Assembly (NCBI GenBank): GCA_018971775.1
Contig: JAGXAB010000048.1
Location: 1 to 51,600, forward strand
Direction of reading: 5' to 3'
Length of the DNA stretch: 51,600 nucleotides
Source of the DNA: Cyanobacteria bacterium REEB67
GTDB lineage: Bacteria > Cyanobacteriota > Vampirovibrionia > Obscuribacterales > Obscuribacteraceae
Shown: positions 9,430 through 17,408 of the stretch, piece by piece
Layout of the letters: the number at the start of each line of letters is the position of its first letter
Numbering within the stretch: the first letter of the stretch is position 1
Translations under genes and position numbers: made by a program
Notes under the pieces: model-generated
What the model was told of the DNA's origin: nothing
Database searches by the model: none
Seen by the model: only the letters and a program-made list of their open reading frames with translations

Positions 9430-10551
9430 TTACCTGGACGCAGGCAGGGCAGTAACTGGCGGCACCGCTGCAGGAGCAGCAGCCGGCAGTACGCTCGTCT
9501 GTGCGGCAGACGCTGGCGCACTGGTGTTCGGCGCAGCAGCAGCAGCAGAAGCAGCAGAAGCAGTCGGCGCCGCGGCGGTAGCAGCAGGTATCGCAGCAGA
9601 AGCAGCTGCTGGTATCGCAGCCGCCGGCGGCGCTGTATAGAGTTTGGCTGCTTCTGTCGCTTCGGCTTCCCGTCCAGCTTTTTTCAATACTTCGACATAA
9701 GCCGGTACGATTTCGCTCTTGAGCAGAGTCACTTTTTCCGCTGGGATTTTGTCGGCGGCGGCGTCGAGATCAGTAAGACATTGCTTGTAGATATCTGCGG
9801 CATCAGGCTTGCCCAGCGCCTTGGCGGTATTTGCCCAGTTGATCCTGACGCGGATCGTGCCGGGATCGGACGGCCCCGATTTCCTTTCTTTCATCAAGGT
9901 AATCTGTTGTTGGAGGCTCAAAGCTTCGCTGAGACTTCCGTCCTTAACCAGCAATGGAGCCAATTTGACAAAGGTGTCGTAACGCTCCGAACTGCCCGGA
10001 CCCCATCTTTTATTTATGTATACGAGGGCATTCTGGTAACAGGCTTTGGCAGTTGCCACCTGCTTCAAACGTTCGTACAGGCCGCCGAGATCGGTTAATA
10101 GCTTGGGAATACCGGCATCGCTGTAGCCCCAGATGGCGTTGCGTATGGCAATCGCATTGCGCAGGTGCTTTTCCGCTTCTCGAAGTTCAGTCGGTGTAGC
10201 AGTGGGCCTGGCTAAAATTTTGGCAGCAATCGTTTGATCGGCAATAGCTCTGGTCGAAGCTTCTTTGGCCTTCTTCGGGTCGATGGCCATGCTGCCGTCC
10301 GGCATCGTCATCTTCATGCCCGCCGGTATGCCGCCTTCACTGGCGGTGCCCTGGCCGGGCATCGCATTTGGTATCGCACCAAAGCCACGCGTCATATTTT
10401 TGACTGTATCGCCGCCCGGTATGGGTTTGGGCATGGCCATCAAACCGGCAGCCTCCATCAAGCCCTGGGCCTGAGCCGGAGCATTGAGCCAACACATCTG
10501 CAGAAGCGTCAAAGTCAATCCGGTGATCGCTGGAGATTTGACAATTTGCAT
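9430..10551 (-). CDS. Secreted TPR-like protein with alanine-rich tail
   Basis: About 373 residues with an N-terminal signal peptide (MQIVKSPAITGLTLTLLQM..., cleavage likely after AQA), so it is exported. The middle (about residues 95-290) has TPR-like helical pairs such as AEKHLRNAIAIRNAIWG and AKACYQNALVYINKRWG. The last 80 residues are low-complexity Ala/Pro/Ser. I take ATG 10551 as the start because it precedes the signal peptide and has GAGG about nine bases upstream; a TTG at 10584 would add 11 residues. It follows the same strand as the downstream kinase, whose own promoter candidate lies between them. The exact role is unknown; a cell-envelope scaffold is plausible. Confidence 0.8.
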   Translation of the reverse strand: MQIVKSPAITGLTLTLLQMCWLNAPAQAQGLMEAAGLMAMPKPIPGGDTVKNMTRGFGAIPNAMPGQGTASEGGIPAGMKMTMPDGSMAIDPKKAKEASTRAIADQTIAAKILARPTATPTELREAEKHLRNAIAIRNAIWGYSDAGIPKLLTDLGGLYERLKQVATAKACYQNALVYINKRWGPGSSERYDTFVKLAPLLVKDGSLSEALSLQQQITLMKERKSGPSDPGTIRVRINWANTAKALGKPDAADIYKQCLTDLDAAADKIPAEKVTLLKSEIVPAYVEVLKKAGREAEATEAAKLYTAPPAAAIPAAASAAIPAATAAAPTASAASAAAAAPNTSAPASAAQTSVLPAAAPAAVPPVTALPASR

Positions 10552-10610
10552 AAAAACACGCCTCACAAGATGTAGAAATATCAAAAATCTGAGTTTATTG
10601 GCGAAGCTGC

Positions 10611-10649
10611 GATCGCTTACCGAGATCGCCTACCGGGATCGCCTGAAAA
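10611..10649. repeat. 13-bp tandem repeat, three copies
   Basis: Three adjacent units GATCGCTTACCGA, GATCGCCTACCGG and GATCGCCTGAAAA. The third is degraded at its 3' end. They lie in the divergent gap between the secreted TPR gene and the MshEN-repeat gene. Confidence 0.7.
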
Positions 10650-10848
10650 TTAACAGCCGCGACCTACTTTATGCCCAGGACTAGGCCCGCCTTAGACATC
10701 CCCAGTGGCAGCGGCGCAGGCAACTTCACACGAGACCGATAATAAGTCCGCAAGGGGGTAAAATAGGAAAAAAAGTGGAACCATTAAGGTAGTCCACCAA
10801 TATCTTTGAACATATAAAAGCGCGGGCGCACCCCAAAAAGGAATCATC

Positions 10849-12084
10849 GTGTCTAATAAATCCAGTCAACCCCGGCCGGTCAACGAAAGCCAGAGCGGAG
10901 AAACGTCTCATCTGCGCGTCGGTGAGCTACTGGTCGAGGCCATGGTTGTCAGTTCAGCCGAAATGACTGAAGCGATTCAGGTATCTAAGCGCCTTGGTGT
11001 ACCGATCGGACGTGTTTTAACGATGAGCGGCTGCGTACGTGAACAAGAGCTGGAAGCCGCTCTGCAGGTCCAGCAGCTTGTCAGGCGCGGTGAAATCCCC
11101 CTGCAAGCCGGCTTAAACTCGCTCCAGCGTGTGCATGAGATGAAGATCGGCCTGGCTGAATCCCTGGCCGAAGAAGATTTACAGCCCGATCTCGAGCACG
11201 ACCCGCACAAGCTGGCGGAATTGCTGGTCGATTCTAATATTGTCTCCGCCTTGCAGATGGAAAGAGCCGTCCAGGCCAGTGTGGAGATGGGCGTGCCCCT
11301 CGGCAGCACACTTGTTTTGCAGGGTTTCCTGTCGGAGGCCGTCCTGCCTTCACTGGTGCGCATCCAAAATCAAATCACCGAAGGCACAATCAGCCGCGAA
11401 GAGGGCCTGAAAGAGATTCAAGAAACTTTTATGCTCTGGGTCAAAGCGGATGAATCACTGAGGAAGCCGCTCAAGCATGAGGAAGCGCCAAACAAATCAG
11501 ATCTGATCGGACGCGATGATGTCCATGTATTGCCTGCCAGCATTTCGACTCCGATGCCGGCCCCGAATGCCGCACAAAACACTGCACAAAACACTGCACA
11601 GAATGCCCCACCGACGGCTCAGGCCGGCAAAGCCACGAGCGGCCCAGCCAGTGGCGCCGTTAGACAAGAATCGGAAAAGGGGCCCGAGGACAATAGTAAT
11701 GTGCGTCTAGTTGACTTGCTCAAACATTCGGGAGTTTTTAGTCAGGCCGATGTACAGAGACGTTACGATGTCATGCTTAAGGACCCGGTGCGCTCCGCCA
11801 AATTTTTCCTCGAGCTCGGACTGGTTGAAGAGGAAGATTTGAAGAACGCCCTGCGCAGCCATTCTCTTATGCAACGCGGCCTGCTCAGCAAAGACGAAGC
11901 CGCCCTCGCCCTGCGCGATGCCCGCACGGCCGGTTTCGCCAGAGAACTATCCAGCCCATCAGAAAGCAGCGAAAAAGTGAAGCGCTATATGGACAAAGAC
12001 CGCCGCAGCCAGATGTCCAAAGTACTCGGAGGGGCCCTTTTTGGCGCTCTAGTGGCGGGCATCACTCTGAGCAAGCGCAAGTGA
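10849..12084 (+). CDS. MshEN-repeat protein, tail-anchored, no ATPase
   Basis: A 411-residue protein made of three units that match the GspE/MshE N-terminal (MshEN) fold. Each has the paired pattern (R/K)xGELLVE... followed by (P)xGxxLxxxGxxxxxxLxxALxxQ. The units sit at about residues 24-80, 121-177 and 285-340, and each is followed by an LxRGxIS-type helical linker. In MshE the domain binds cyclic di-GMP; here no P-loop ATPase follows. Residues 220-280 are a low-complexity Ala/Gln/Pro linker. A hydrophobic C-terminal helix (about 393-408) followed by Lys/Arg suggests tail anchoring in the membrane. GTG 10849 has AAGGA upstream. A paralogue of nearly equal length lies at 48188-49414. The 3' end overlaps nagA by 36 bases tail to tail. 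Confidence 0.8.
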   Translation: MSNKSSQPRPVNESQSGETSHLRVGELLVEAMVVSSAEMTEAIQVSKRLGVPIGRVLTMSGCVREQELEAALQVQQLVRRGEIPLQAGLNSLQRVHEMKIGLAESLAEEDLQPDLEHDPHKLAELLVDSNIVSALQMERAVQASVEMGVPLGSTLVLQGFLSEAVLPSLVRIQNQITEGTISREEGLKEIQETFMLWVKADESLRKPLKHEEAPNKSDLIGRDDVHVLPASISTPMPAPNAAQNTAQNTAQNAPPTAQAGKATSGPASGAVRQESEKGPEDNSNVRLVDLLKHSGVFSQADVQRRYDVMLKDPVRSAKFFLELGLVEEEDLKNALRSHSLMQRGLLSKDEAALALRDARTAGFARELSSPSESSEKVKRYMDKDRRSQMSKVLGGALFGALVAGITLSKRK

Positions 12085-13287
12085 GGGCAAGACCTTACCG
12101 TCTTTTTTGACCCAGTGACCACCGACGATGGCGCCGGTTACTTCCAGGTTGTGCTCGTCAAAAAATGCGATATCTGCGGGTAGGCCCTCTTTCAAGCTAC
12201 CAATAGACTCGCTAAGTCCAATCGCCGCGGCCGCATTTGCAGAAGCCATAGCCACACTTTCGGCAAAGCTGGCCAGACCCCAGCGACAGATGTTTTGCAC
12301 CGCTTCGTCGAGGCTGATCGACGATCCGACAAGACCGCCTTTGCTAGTGCCAATTTTGGCGCGATCCGTTACCAGCACGGCCTTCTTGCAACCTTTCATT
12401 TTGAGGATAATGGCACAAGCCGGCTCAGAGAGATGGAGGCCATCGGCAATCAGGCAGCAGACGATGCTATCGCGCAGCAGGGCGGCTCCGACGGCGCCCG
12501 GGGTGCGGTGATGAAGCGGGGGTAAAGCGTTGAATGTGTGAGTCATCAAGGTAGCGCCGCGATCAAAGGCCTGATTTGCCTCTTCGTATGTGGCATTGGA
12601 ATGTCCGAGGGAAACAGTGACGCCGCTTTTCTTCAGGTAACCGATCGCCTTGCCGTCGATGTCCCCTTCGCAGGCGGCGGTGATCAGACTGGCGGCCGGG
12701 GTGATGATCTGTTTCAAAACATCTACTGTAAATGGCTGGATGTGTTTGCGCGGATGGACACCGGGGCGCTCCGGCGAGAGGCAGGGGCCTTCTAGATGCA
12801 AGCCAAGCATGCGGGCCATGGCCGAGCCGGCTGGGAGATCGTCAACCGGCTTACGATCGGCACCTTGAGCGGTAAGGAAGTCAATATTTTTGCGCAGATG
12901 GACAAGATCGTCAGTGATTAAAGTGGGCAAAAAAGACGTAACACCCTTCGAGGCGAGCTCCAGCCTCAAGCTATCGAGCTCGGACACAGTCGGGTCCGCC
13001 CAGAGATCGCAGCTGGGACCACCGTTCATTTGCAGATCGATTAGACCAGGCGTGACATATTGACCGGCAGCATTATAGATTTCAAAATCCGCTTCGTCCC
13101 GGTCCGGTAGAAGTTGTACCAGCTTGTCGGCAAGACCAATGATGCGTCCATTTTCCAGCCAGAGATTGGTAAATCTCTCCTCGTGGGGCGTGATCACGCG
13201 CCCGCCTTTGATCACCAGACCCTTGCTTGCACCGGCGCAATTTTTGCCGCCGGCCTCATCGCTTTGCCTATTCACGGGACGTGACAC
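12049..13287 (-). CDS. nagA: N-acetylglucosamine-6-phosphate deacetylase
   Basis: Amidohydrolase-fold NagA, which hydrolyses GlcNAc-6-P to glucosamine-6-P and acetate in the cytoplasm. Visible motifs are PGLIDLQMNGG (Gln/Asn metal-site variant like the E. coli enzyme rather than HxH), HLEGPCLSPERPG, SLGHSNATYEEA, the substrate loop THTFNALPPLHHRTPG, LIADGLHL and the catalytic VLVTD. The residue after the catalytic Asp is Arg where Ala is common. At 412 residues it is slightly long because of an N-terminal tail. GTG 13287 has GAGG nine bases upstream. With nagZ in the same window, amino-sugar or cell-wall recycling is the likely pathway. Its last 36 bases overlap the convergent MshEN gene. Confidence 0.93.
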   Translation of the reverse strand: MSRPVNRQSDEAGGKNCAGASKGLVIKGGRVITPHEERFTNLWLENGRIIGLADKLVQLLPDRDEADFEIYNAAGQYVTPGLIDLQMNGGPSCDLWADPTVSELDSLRLELASKGVTSFLPTLITDDLVHLRKNIDFLTAQGADRKPVDDLPAGSAMARMLGLHLEGPCLSPERPGVHPRKHIQPFTVDVLKQIITPAASLITAACEGDIDGKAIGYLKKSGVTVSLGHSNATYEEANQAFDRGATLMTHTFNALPPLHHRTPGAVGAALLRDSIVCCLIADGLHLSEPACAIILKMKGCKKAVLVTDRAKIGTSKGGLVGSSISLDEAVQNICRWGLASFAESVAMASANAAAAIGLSESIGSLKEGLPADIAFFDEHNLEVTGAIVGGHWVKKDGKVLPSLALAQSDARH

Positions 13288-13420
13288 CGGTCGTTACCTC
13301 AGAGCTACTTGAATGATATATTAGATCTTCTACGCTCCCTCAGGGGATACAATCTCAATATTAATGAGTGGTTGCACCGTTACGAGTAATCTTCCCCTTT
13401 GACCGAGATTGCCTCAGACC

Positions 13421-13909
13421 ATGTCCCAATCCGATGCCAGTAGCACCTCTTTACCCTCCGTGCAAAATCTCGATGCCGCCGGCTTGACAGCCAAAGTCAT
13501 GGAATTGCAGGATGCTCTTGTGCAATCACAAGAAAAAAATCTCATGCTCTCAGCACAGTTGCGCGAGCTCGAGCGCATGGCCAGAGATGGAGAAGATCTT
13601 AAATCAGAACTGGTCAACCAGGGCCTTTTGCTCACTGATAAGAGTCGCGAAAACAAACAGCTCCACCAAGAGTTGACCCGCGTCACGGCCATGCTTGAGC
13701 AAAAGTTGCAGGAAGTGGAAGAACTGGGCGCCTCGGTCACCGAACTGCAGCACCAATTTAAAAACGCTCAATCCGAGCGAGACTTGCTCGCCGTCATGCT
13801 CAACGAAGCGGAAAACGCGCAGAGACGTCAGCAAGCCTACGATGAAAGCACATCAGCGGCAAAAGACACACCGGGCTGGTTGCGCGCCTTCAAAGGTAAA
13901 AACAATTAG
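13421..13909 (+). CDS. Coiled-coil protein, unknown function
   Basis: About 162 residues, dominated by a long coiled coil from about residue 20 to 140 (heptad-like Leu/Glu/Lys/Gln runs). There is no signal peptide or membrane helix. I choose ATG 13421; a TTG at 13409 is also in frame and neither has a strong ribosome site. It ends five bases before the meaB-like gene, so the two are probably co-transcribed. I do not recognise a family. Confidence 0.75.
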   Translation: MSQSDASSTSLPSVQNLDAAGLTAKVMELQDALVQSQEKNLMLSAQLRELERMARDGEDLKSELVNQGLLLTDKSRENKQLHQELTRVTAMLEQKLQEVEELGASVTELQHQFKNAQSERDLLAVMLNEAENAQRRQQAYDESTSAAKDTPGWLRAFKGKNN

Positions 13910-13914
13910 TCTCA

Positions 13915-14892
13915 GTGGAACCAAGTCGTCTAGGACAAAACGTGGAAGCAATATCAAAAGAGCTGCTCGCCGGTAATCGTAGAGCCCTGGCGCGGGCCAT
14001 TACCGTCGTGGAAGACGGTGGTGAAGAGGCGAGCGCCCTCGTGCGCGCCCTCTACAAGCATTCGGGCAAAGCGCATATCATCGGCGTCACAGGCTCCCCC
14101 GGTGTCGGCAAATCAACGCTCGTCGACGCGCTGATCAGCGAATGCCGCAAAGAAGATTTGAAAGTGGCCGTCCTGGCTGTGGATCCCTCATCGCCGTTTA
14201 CGGGCGGTGCCATCCTCGGTGACCGCATACGCATGCAGGGGCACACACTGGACAAGAAGGTCTTTATTCGCTCTATGGCCAATCGCGGCCACCAGGGCGG
14301 TGTTTCGCTCGGCACCTATGACGCGGTGCGCATGCTCGAGGCTTCCGGCTACGACGTGATCATCATCGAGACCGTAGGCGTCGGCCAATCCGAATTGGCC
14401 ATCGCCAAGACTGCCGATACGACCATCCTCGTTTTGATGCCCGGCTCCGGTGACGATATCCAGGCAATTAAGTCCGGGATTATGGAAATAGGTGACATCT
14501 TCGTCGTCAATAAGGGCGATCTGCCCGGAGCCAATAAGTCGGCCAGTGAGATCGTCGCCTCGCTCGAATTGAACAAATTTACCAATGACTGGCGTCCACC
14601 GGTGATCGTCACCGTGGCAGAAACCAGTCAGGGACTGCCGGAACTCTGGCAGGGAGCGAAGGACCACCGCAAGTTTTTGCAGGACTCAGGCGAGCTCACA
14701 AGACGTCGTGAACAACGTATCGAAGCGGAGTTGGCTGAAATAGTCGCCGACCTGGCCAGGCGCAATCTCAAAGATGCCATGAAGAGCTCAGGCGATATAC
14801 GAAAGGTATTGAAAGAGATAGTCGCGCTCGAAGTCGATCCTCATAGTGCTGCCGACACTCTGATTGCCAAGCTATTTGTCGGACCGAGCTGA
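13915..14892 (+). CDS. meaB: MeaB/ArgK-type GTPase (methylmalonyl-CoA mutase chaperone family)
   Basis: G3E-family P-loop GTPase of 325 residues. It shows Walker A GSPGVGKST, the switch region AVDPSSPFTGGAILGDRIRM, ETVGVGQSE, and the base-recognition NKGDLPGA. Members load and protect B12-dependent mutases such as methylmalonyl-CoA mutase. No mutase gene is in this window, so the partner must be elsewhere or different. The start is GTG 13915 (five bases after the coiled-coil gene) or GTG 13942; both lack a strong ribosome site. Confidence 0.9.
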   Translation: MEPSRLGQNVEAISKELLAGNRRALARAITVVEDGGEEASALVRALYKHSGKAHIIGVTGSPGVGKSTLVDALISECRKEDLKVAVLAVDPSSPFTGGAILGDRIRMQGHTLDKKVFIRSMANRGHQGGVSLGTYDAVRMLEASGYDVIIIETVGVGQSELAIAKTADTTILVLMPGSGDDIQAIKSGIMEIGDIFVVNKGDLPGANKSASEIVASLELNKFTNDWRPPVIVTVAETSQGLPELWQGAKDHRKFLQDSGELTRRREQRIEAELAEIVADLARRNLKDAMKSSGDIRKVLKEIVALEVDPHSAADTLIAKLFVGPS

Positions 14893-15228
14893 ACTTTTAA
14901 ATCACCGAGAAAAACTGGTTTATCGGCAGTTATATCGCCTCTATATGCGACATGCGTCTTTTGCATGGTGGCGCGGGCGGTACTGGTCCAGCGGCAAAGG
15001 TTAAAATGGTAATTCTCTGAATACTCTCATATTCCCGAGATACGGCACCTGAGTGGGAAAGACCACTCTTCATTACGTAACTCACATCAACCTGCCCTAT
15101 CATCGTATATGTGGTGACTATCTCGAGCCGCTTGACGCCAGGGGTTTGAAGCAAATACGATTGCAAAGGTAGAACTTTACATAAGTTCGCTCGACCTATA
15201 ACTCTTCGACCAGGCGGATTCTCTTCGC
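14893..15228. other. 336-bp intergenic region before minC
   Basis: No convincing gene is seen. A 78-codon reading on the minus strand has no ribosome site and unlikely composition. A small hairpin, GAGTGG/CCACTC with a six-base loop, sits at 15051-15068. A promoter candidate lies at 15132-15161. The region probably holds the end of the meaB transcript and the promoter and leader of the min operon. Confidence 0.5.
15132..15161 (+). promoter_or_regulatory. Candidate promoter for minCDE
   Basis: TTGACG (15132-15137), an 18-base spacer and TACGAT (15156-15161), about 68 bases before the minC ATG. The -35 matches five of six and the -10 four of six consensus bases. Confidence 0.3.
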
Positions 15229-16149
15229 ATGTCTAAAATCGCTATTATCAGCCAACCCGCACAGGGTGTATTAATCGATGTCGGCGGCTGCTCCACGCTC
15301 AAAGAAGCGCTCGAGCATCTGAGCGGCACACTGCAATCATCCAATCAGTTTTGGAAGGGGTCAAAGGTGCTCTTCGGTATGGGCGGCCTCGAGCTGACCA
15401 GCAGCCAGGCCGCTCAGGTACTGGCTATCGGCAAAGGCGTCGGTGTCTTTCCTGACGAAGTTTTTTCCTCTTCGGCACAAACCCGCGCCGCCTTTGCCGA
15501 GCATGGTGCCAGAGTGATCGATAAGATTCCGATGTCCCTACCCAAGATCAAACTTGAAATGCCTAAAGGTGATATCCCCTTTGCCGAAGCGGACGAAGCA
15601 GCGGAAGAAGAAAAAGGAAAAAGCGGCAAGAACGGCAAGCACAGCGCTGAAAGCCAGATTGCCGTAAGCGATATCACTATGCTCGAAACCGACACTATCG
15701 AAGCTGAAGTCGAAAGCGAAGAAGAAACCAAAGAAGGCGACGCTAAAAAATCAGGCGCCATCAAGGAGACCACCATCGATGGTGCCGTCGTTGACGGCGC
15801 GCAAATGCCTCAGGTCCTCTACGTCAAACAAACTCTGCGATCGGGCCAGACTGTAAGCCACAAAGGCGATCTGGTCATCGTCGGCGACGTCAATCCGGGA
15901 GCCGAGATCATGGCCGAAGGCGACATCACCGTCTGGGGCAGCCTGCGAGGCATCGCCCACGCCGGCGTCGGCGGCAATGCCGACGCGGAAATCCGCGCTC
16001 TCAATCTTCAACCGATCCAGATCCGCATCGCCACAGCGATTGCCCGAGCCCCCGACCGTCCTCGCATCTCGTACGCTTCAGGTACAGGTCCTGAAACGGC
16101 ACGCATTGTCGAGGGCAAAATTCGCATTCAGAAAAGTAAAGCTGACTGA
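15229..16149 (+). CDS. minC: Septum-site inhibitor MinC
   Basis: Inhibitor of FtsZ polymerisation that, with MinD, blocks septa at the cell poles. The N-terminal half (residues 1-105) has the alpha/beta MinC_N pattern (NQFWKGSKVLFGMGGLELTSSQ). A long acidic low-complexity linker follows (about 118-185). The C-terminal beta-helix domain then shows the typical TLRSGQTVSHKGDLVIVGDV and ITVWGSLRGIAHAG segments. At 306 residues it is longer than E. coli MinC (231) because of the linker. It is the first gene of minC-minD-minE-rodA; identity is supported by motif and gene order. Confidence 0.93.
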   Translation: MSKIAIISQPAQGVLIDVGGCSTLKEALEHLSGTLQSSNQFWKGSKVLFGMGGLELTSSQAAQVLAIGKGVGVFPDEVFSSSAQTRAAFAEHGARVIDKIPMSLPKIKLEMPKGDIPFAEADEAAEEEKGKSGKNGKHSAESQIAVSDITMLETDTIEAEVESEEETKEGDAKKSGAIKETTIDGAVVDGAQMPQVLYVKQTLRSGQTVSHKGDLVIVGDVNPGAEIMAEGDITVWGSLRGIAHAGVGGNADAEIRALNLQPIQIRIATAIARAPDRPRISYASGTGPETARIVEGKIRIQKSKAD

Positions 16150-16238
16150 TTCTTTTCTCTTTCTCTTTCTCTCTCCAGCCTCTCCCCAGGGCTGCACAGG
16201 CAGCAAGCAAATCTCACAAATTGACATGAGGACACTAA

Positions 16239-17054
16239 ATGAGCGGTCGCGTAATAGTAATAACATCGGGTAAAGGCGGGGTCGGAAAAACCACCGCCTC
16301 TGCCAACATCGGTGTGGCTCTGGCCAGCACCGGAGTCTCGGTAGCTCTTGTGGACATGGATATAGGACTGCGCAATCTGGACATCTTGATGGGTCTGGAA
16401 AATCGCGTCGTCTACAACCTCGTCGACGTCGTCGAAGAACGTTGCAAGCTGCGTCAAGCACTCGTAAAAGACAAGAAGCTGCCTAACCTCAGTCTTCTGC
16501 CCGCCGCCCAGACCAGAGACAAGTCGGCTGTTGACGCTGATCAAATGAAAAAACTCTGCGAAGAGCTCAAATCGATGTTCGACTTCGTTTTGATCGACAG
16601 TCCGGCCGGTATCGAACAAGGTTTCCAGAATGCCGTCGCCGGCGCTGAAGAAGCAATCGTCATCACCACTCCCGAAATGTCGGCTGTGCGTGACGCCGAT
16701 CGCATCATCGGCTTGCTCGAAGCGCGCAAGGACGAAATCAAAGAATATCGTCTGGTCCTGAACCGCTACCGCCCGACTATGGTGGCCAACAACGACATGA
16801 TGAGTGTCGACGATGTGCTCGAGATCCTCTCGGTCAAACTCCTCGGAGTCGTGCCTGAAGACGAAGAAATCATCGTGTCCACCAACAAAGGCGAACCAGT
16901 TTCCGGTACGGATAACGTGCGCTCCGGTCTTGCTTACCGCAATATCGCCAAACGCATCCGCGGTGAGGAAGTGCCGATCATGGATCTTGACGTAAAAAAT
17001 CCCACCTGGATGAGCAAGATCGTGAGCTTCTTCAATCCCACAGTGCGGGTTTAA
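16239..17054 (+). CDS. minD: Septum-site determining ATPase MinD
   Basis: Membrane-cycling ParA-type ATPase of 271 residues that recruits MinC and is released by MinE. It shows the deviant Walker A GKGGVGKTT at residues 9-17, the MDIGLRNLD switch I, IDSPAGIE (Walker B/switch II) and a C-terminal amphipathic membrane-targeting helix (MSKIVSFF). All key residues are intact. It begins 89 bases after minC and ends 11 bases before minE, in one transcription unit. Confidence 0.97.
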   Translation: MSGRVIVITSGKGGVGKTTASANIGVALASTGVSVALVDMDIGLRNLDILMGLENRVVYNLVDVVEERCKLRQALVKDKKLPNLSLLPAAQTRDKSAVDADQMKKLCEELKSMFDFVLIDSPAGIEQGFQNAVAGAEEAIVITTPEMSAVRDADRIIGLLEARKDEIKEYRLVLNRYRPTMVANNDMMSVDDVLEILSVKLLGVVPEDEEIIVSTNKGEPVSGTDNVRSGLAYRNIAKRIRGEEVPIMDLDVKNPTWMSKIVSFFNPTVRV

Positions 17055-17065
17055 AGGAGGATCTG

Positions 17066-17335
17066 ATGATGCAAGCAAGCTTTTTAGATTGGATTTTCCG
17101 TCCCAACAAGTCCGAAGACGTCCGCTCGACAGCCAAAGACAGGATGCGCAGCATGCTCACGCATGACCGTCTCGAATTGCCCGCCGGCCGTCTGGAAACC
17201 CTGGAAGAAGAACTCGTAGCCGTAGTATCGCGCTATTTCGACCTGGATAAAGATACGACACACTTCGATTTGCAGCAGTACGAAAGACGGGCGTCTTTGA
17301 TCGCCAACTTCCGCCTCCTGCGCTCGAAGTGCTAG
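17066..17335 (+). CDS. minE: Topological specificity factor MinE
   Basis: An 89-residue MinE: an N-terminal amphipathic/anti-MinCD segment (FLDWIFRP), an AKDRMRSMLTHDR helix that contacts MinD, and a C-terminal dimerisation domain. It confers pole-to-pole regulation on MinD. A strong AAAGGAGG lies just upstream; either ATG of the ATGATG pair (17066 or 17069) can start. It is unusually followed by a strong hairpin before rodA. Confidence 0.95.
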   Translation: MMQASFLDWIFRPNKSEDVRSTAKDRMRSMLTHDRLELPAGRLETLEEELVAVVSRYFDLDKDTTHFDLQQYERRASLIANFRLLRSKC

Positions 17336-17348
17336 GATAGGCTCCCGT

Positions 17349-17377
17349 GAGGCCGCCTGAGCAGTCAGGTCGGCCTC
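17349..17377 (+). terminator. Strong hairpin between minE and rodA
   Basis: GAGGCCG-CCTGA, loop GCAG, TCAGG-T-CGGCCTC: a 12-bp stem with a single bulged T. A TTTTT run follows about ten bases later, so it is not a canonical terminator. It could attenuate rodA transcription or mark an RNA processing site. Confidence 0.5.
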
Positions 17378-17408
17378 CAGAGTCAGCTTTTTCCACAAGA
17401 TGTAACTA

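Noticed and set aside
16128..17078. Long minus strand frame across minD
   Set aside because: Antisense shadow of minD, rich in His/Asp/Phe as expected from the opposite strand.
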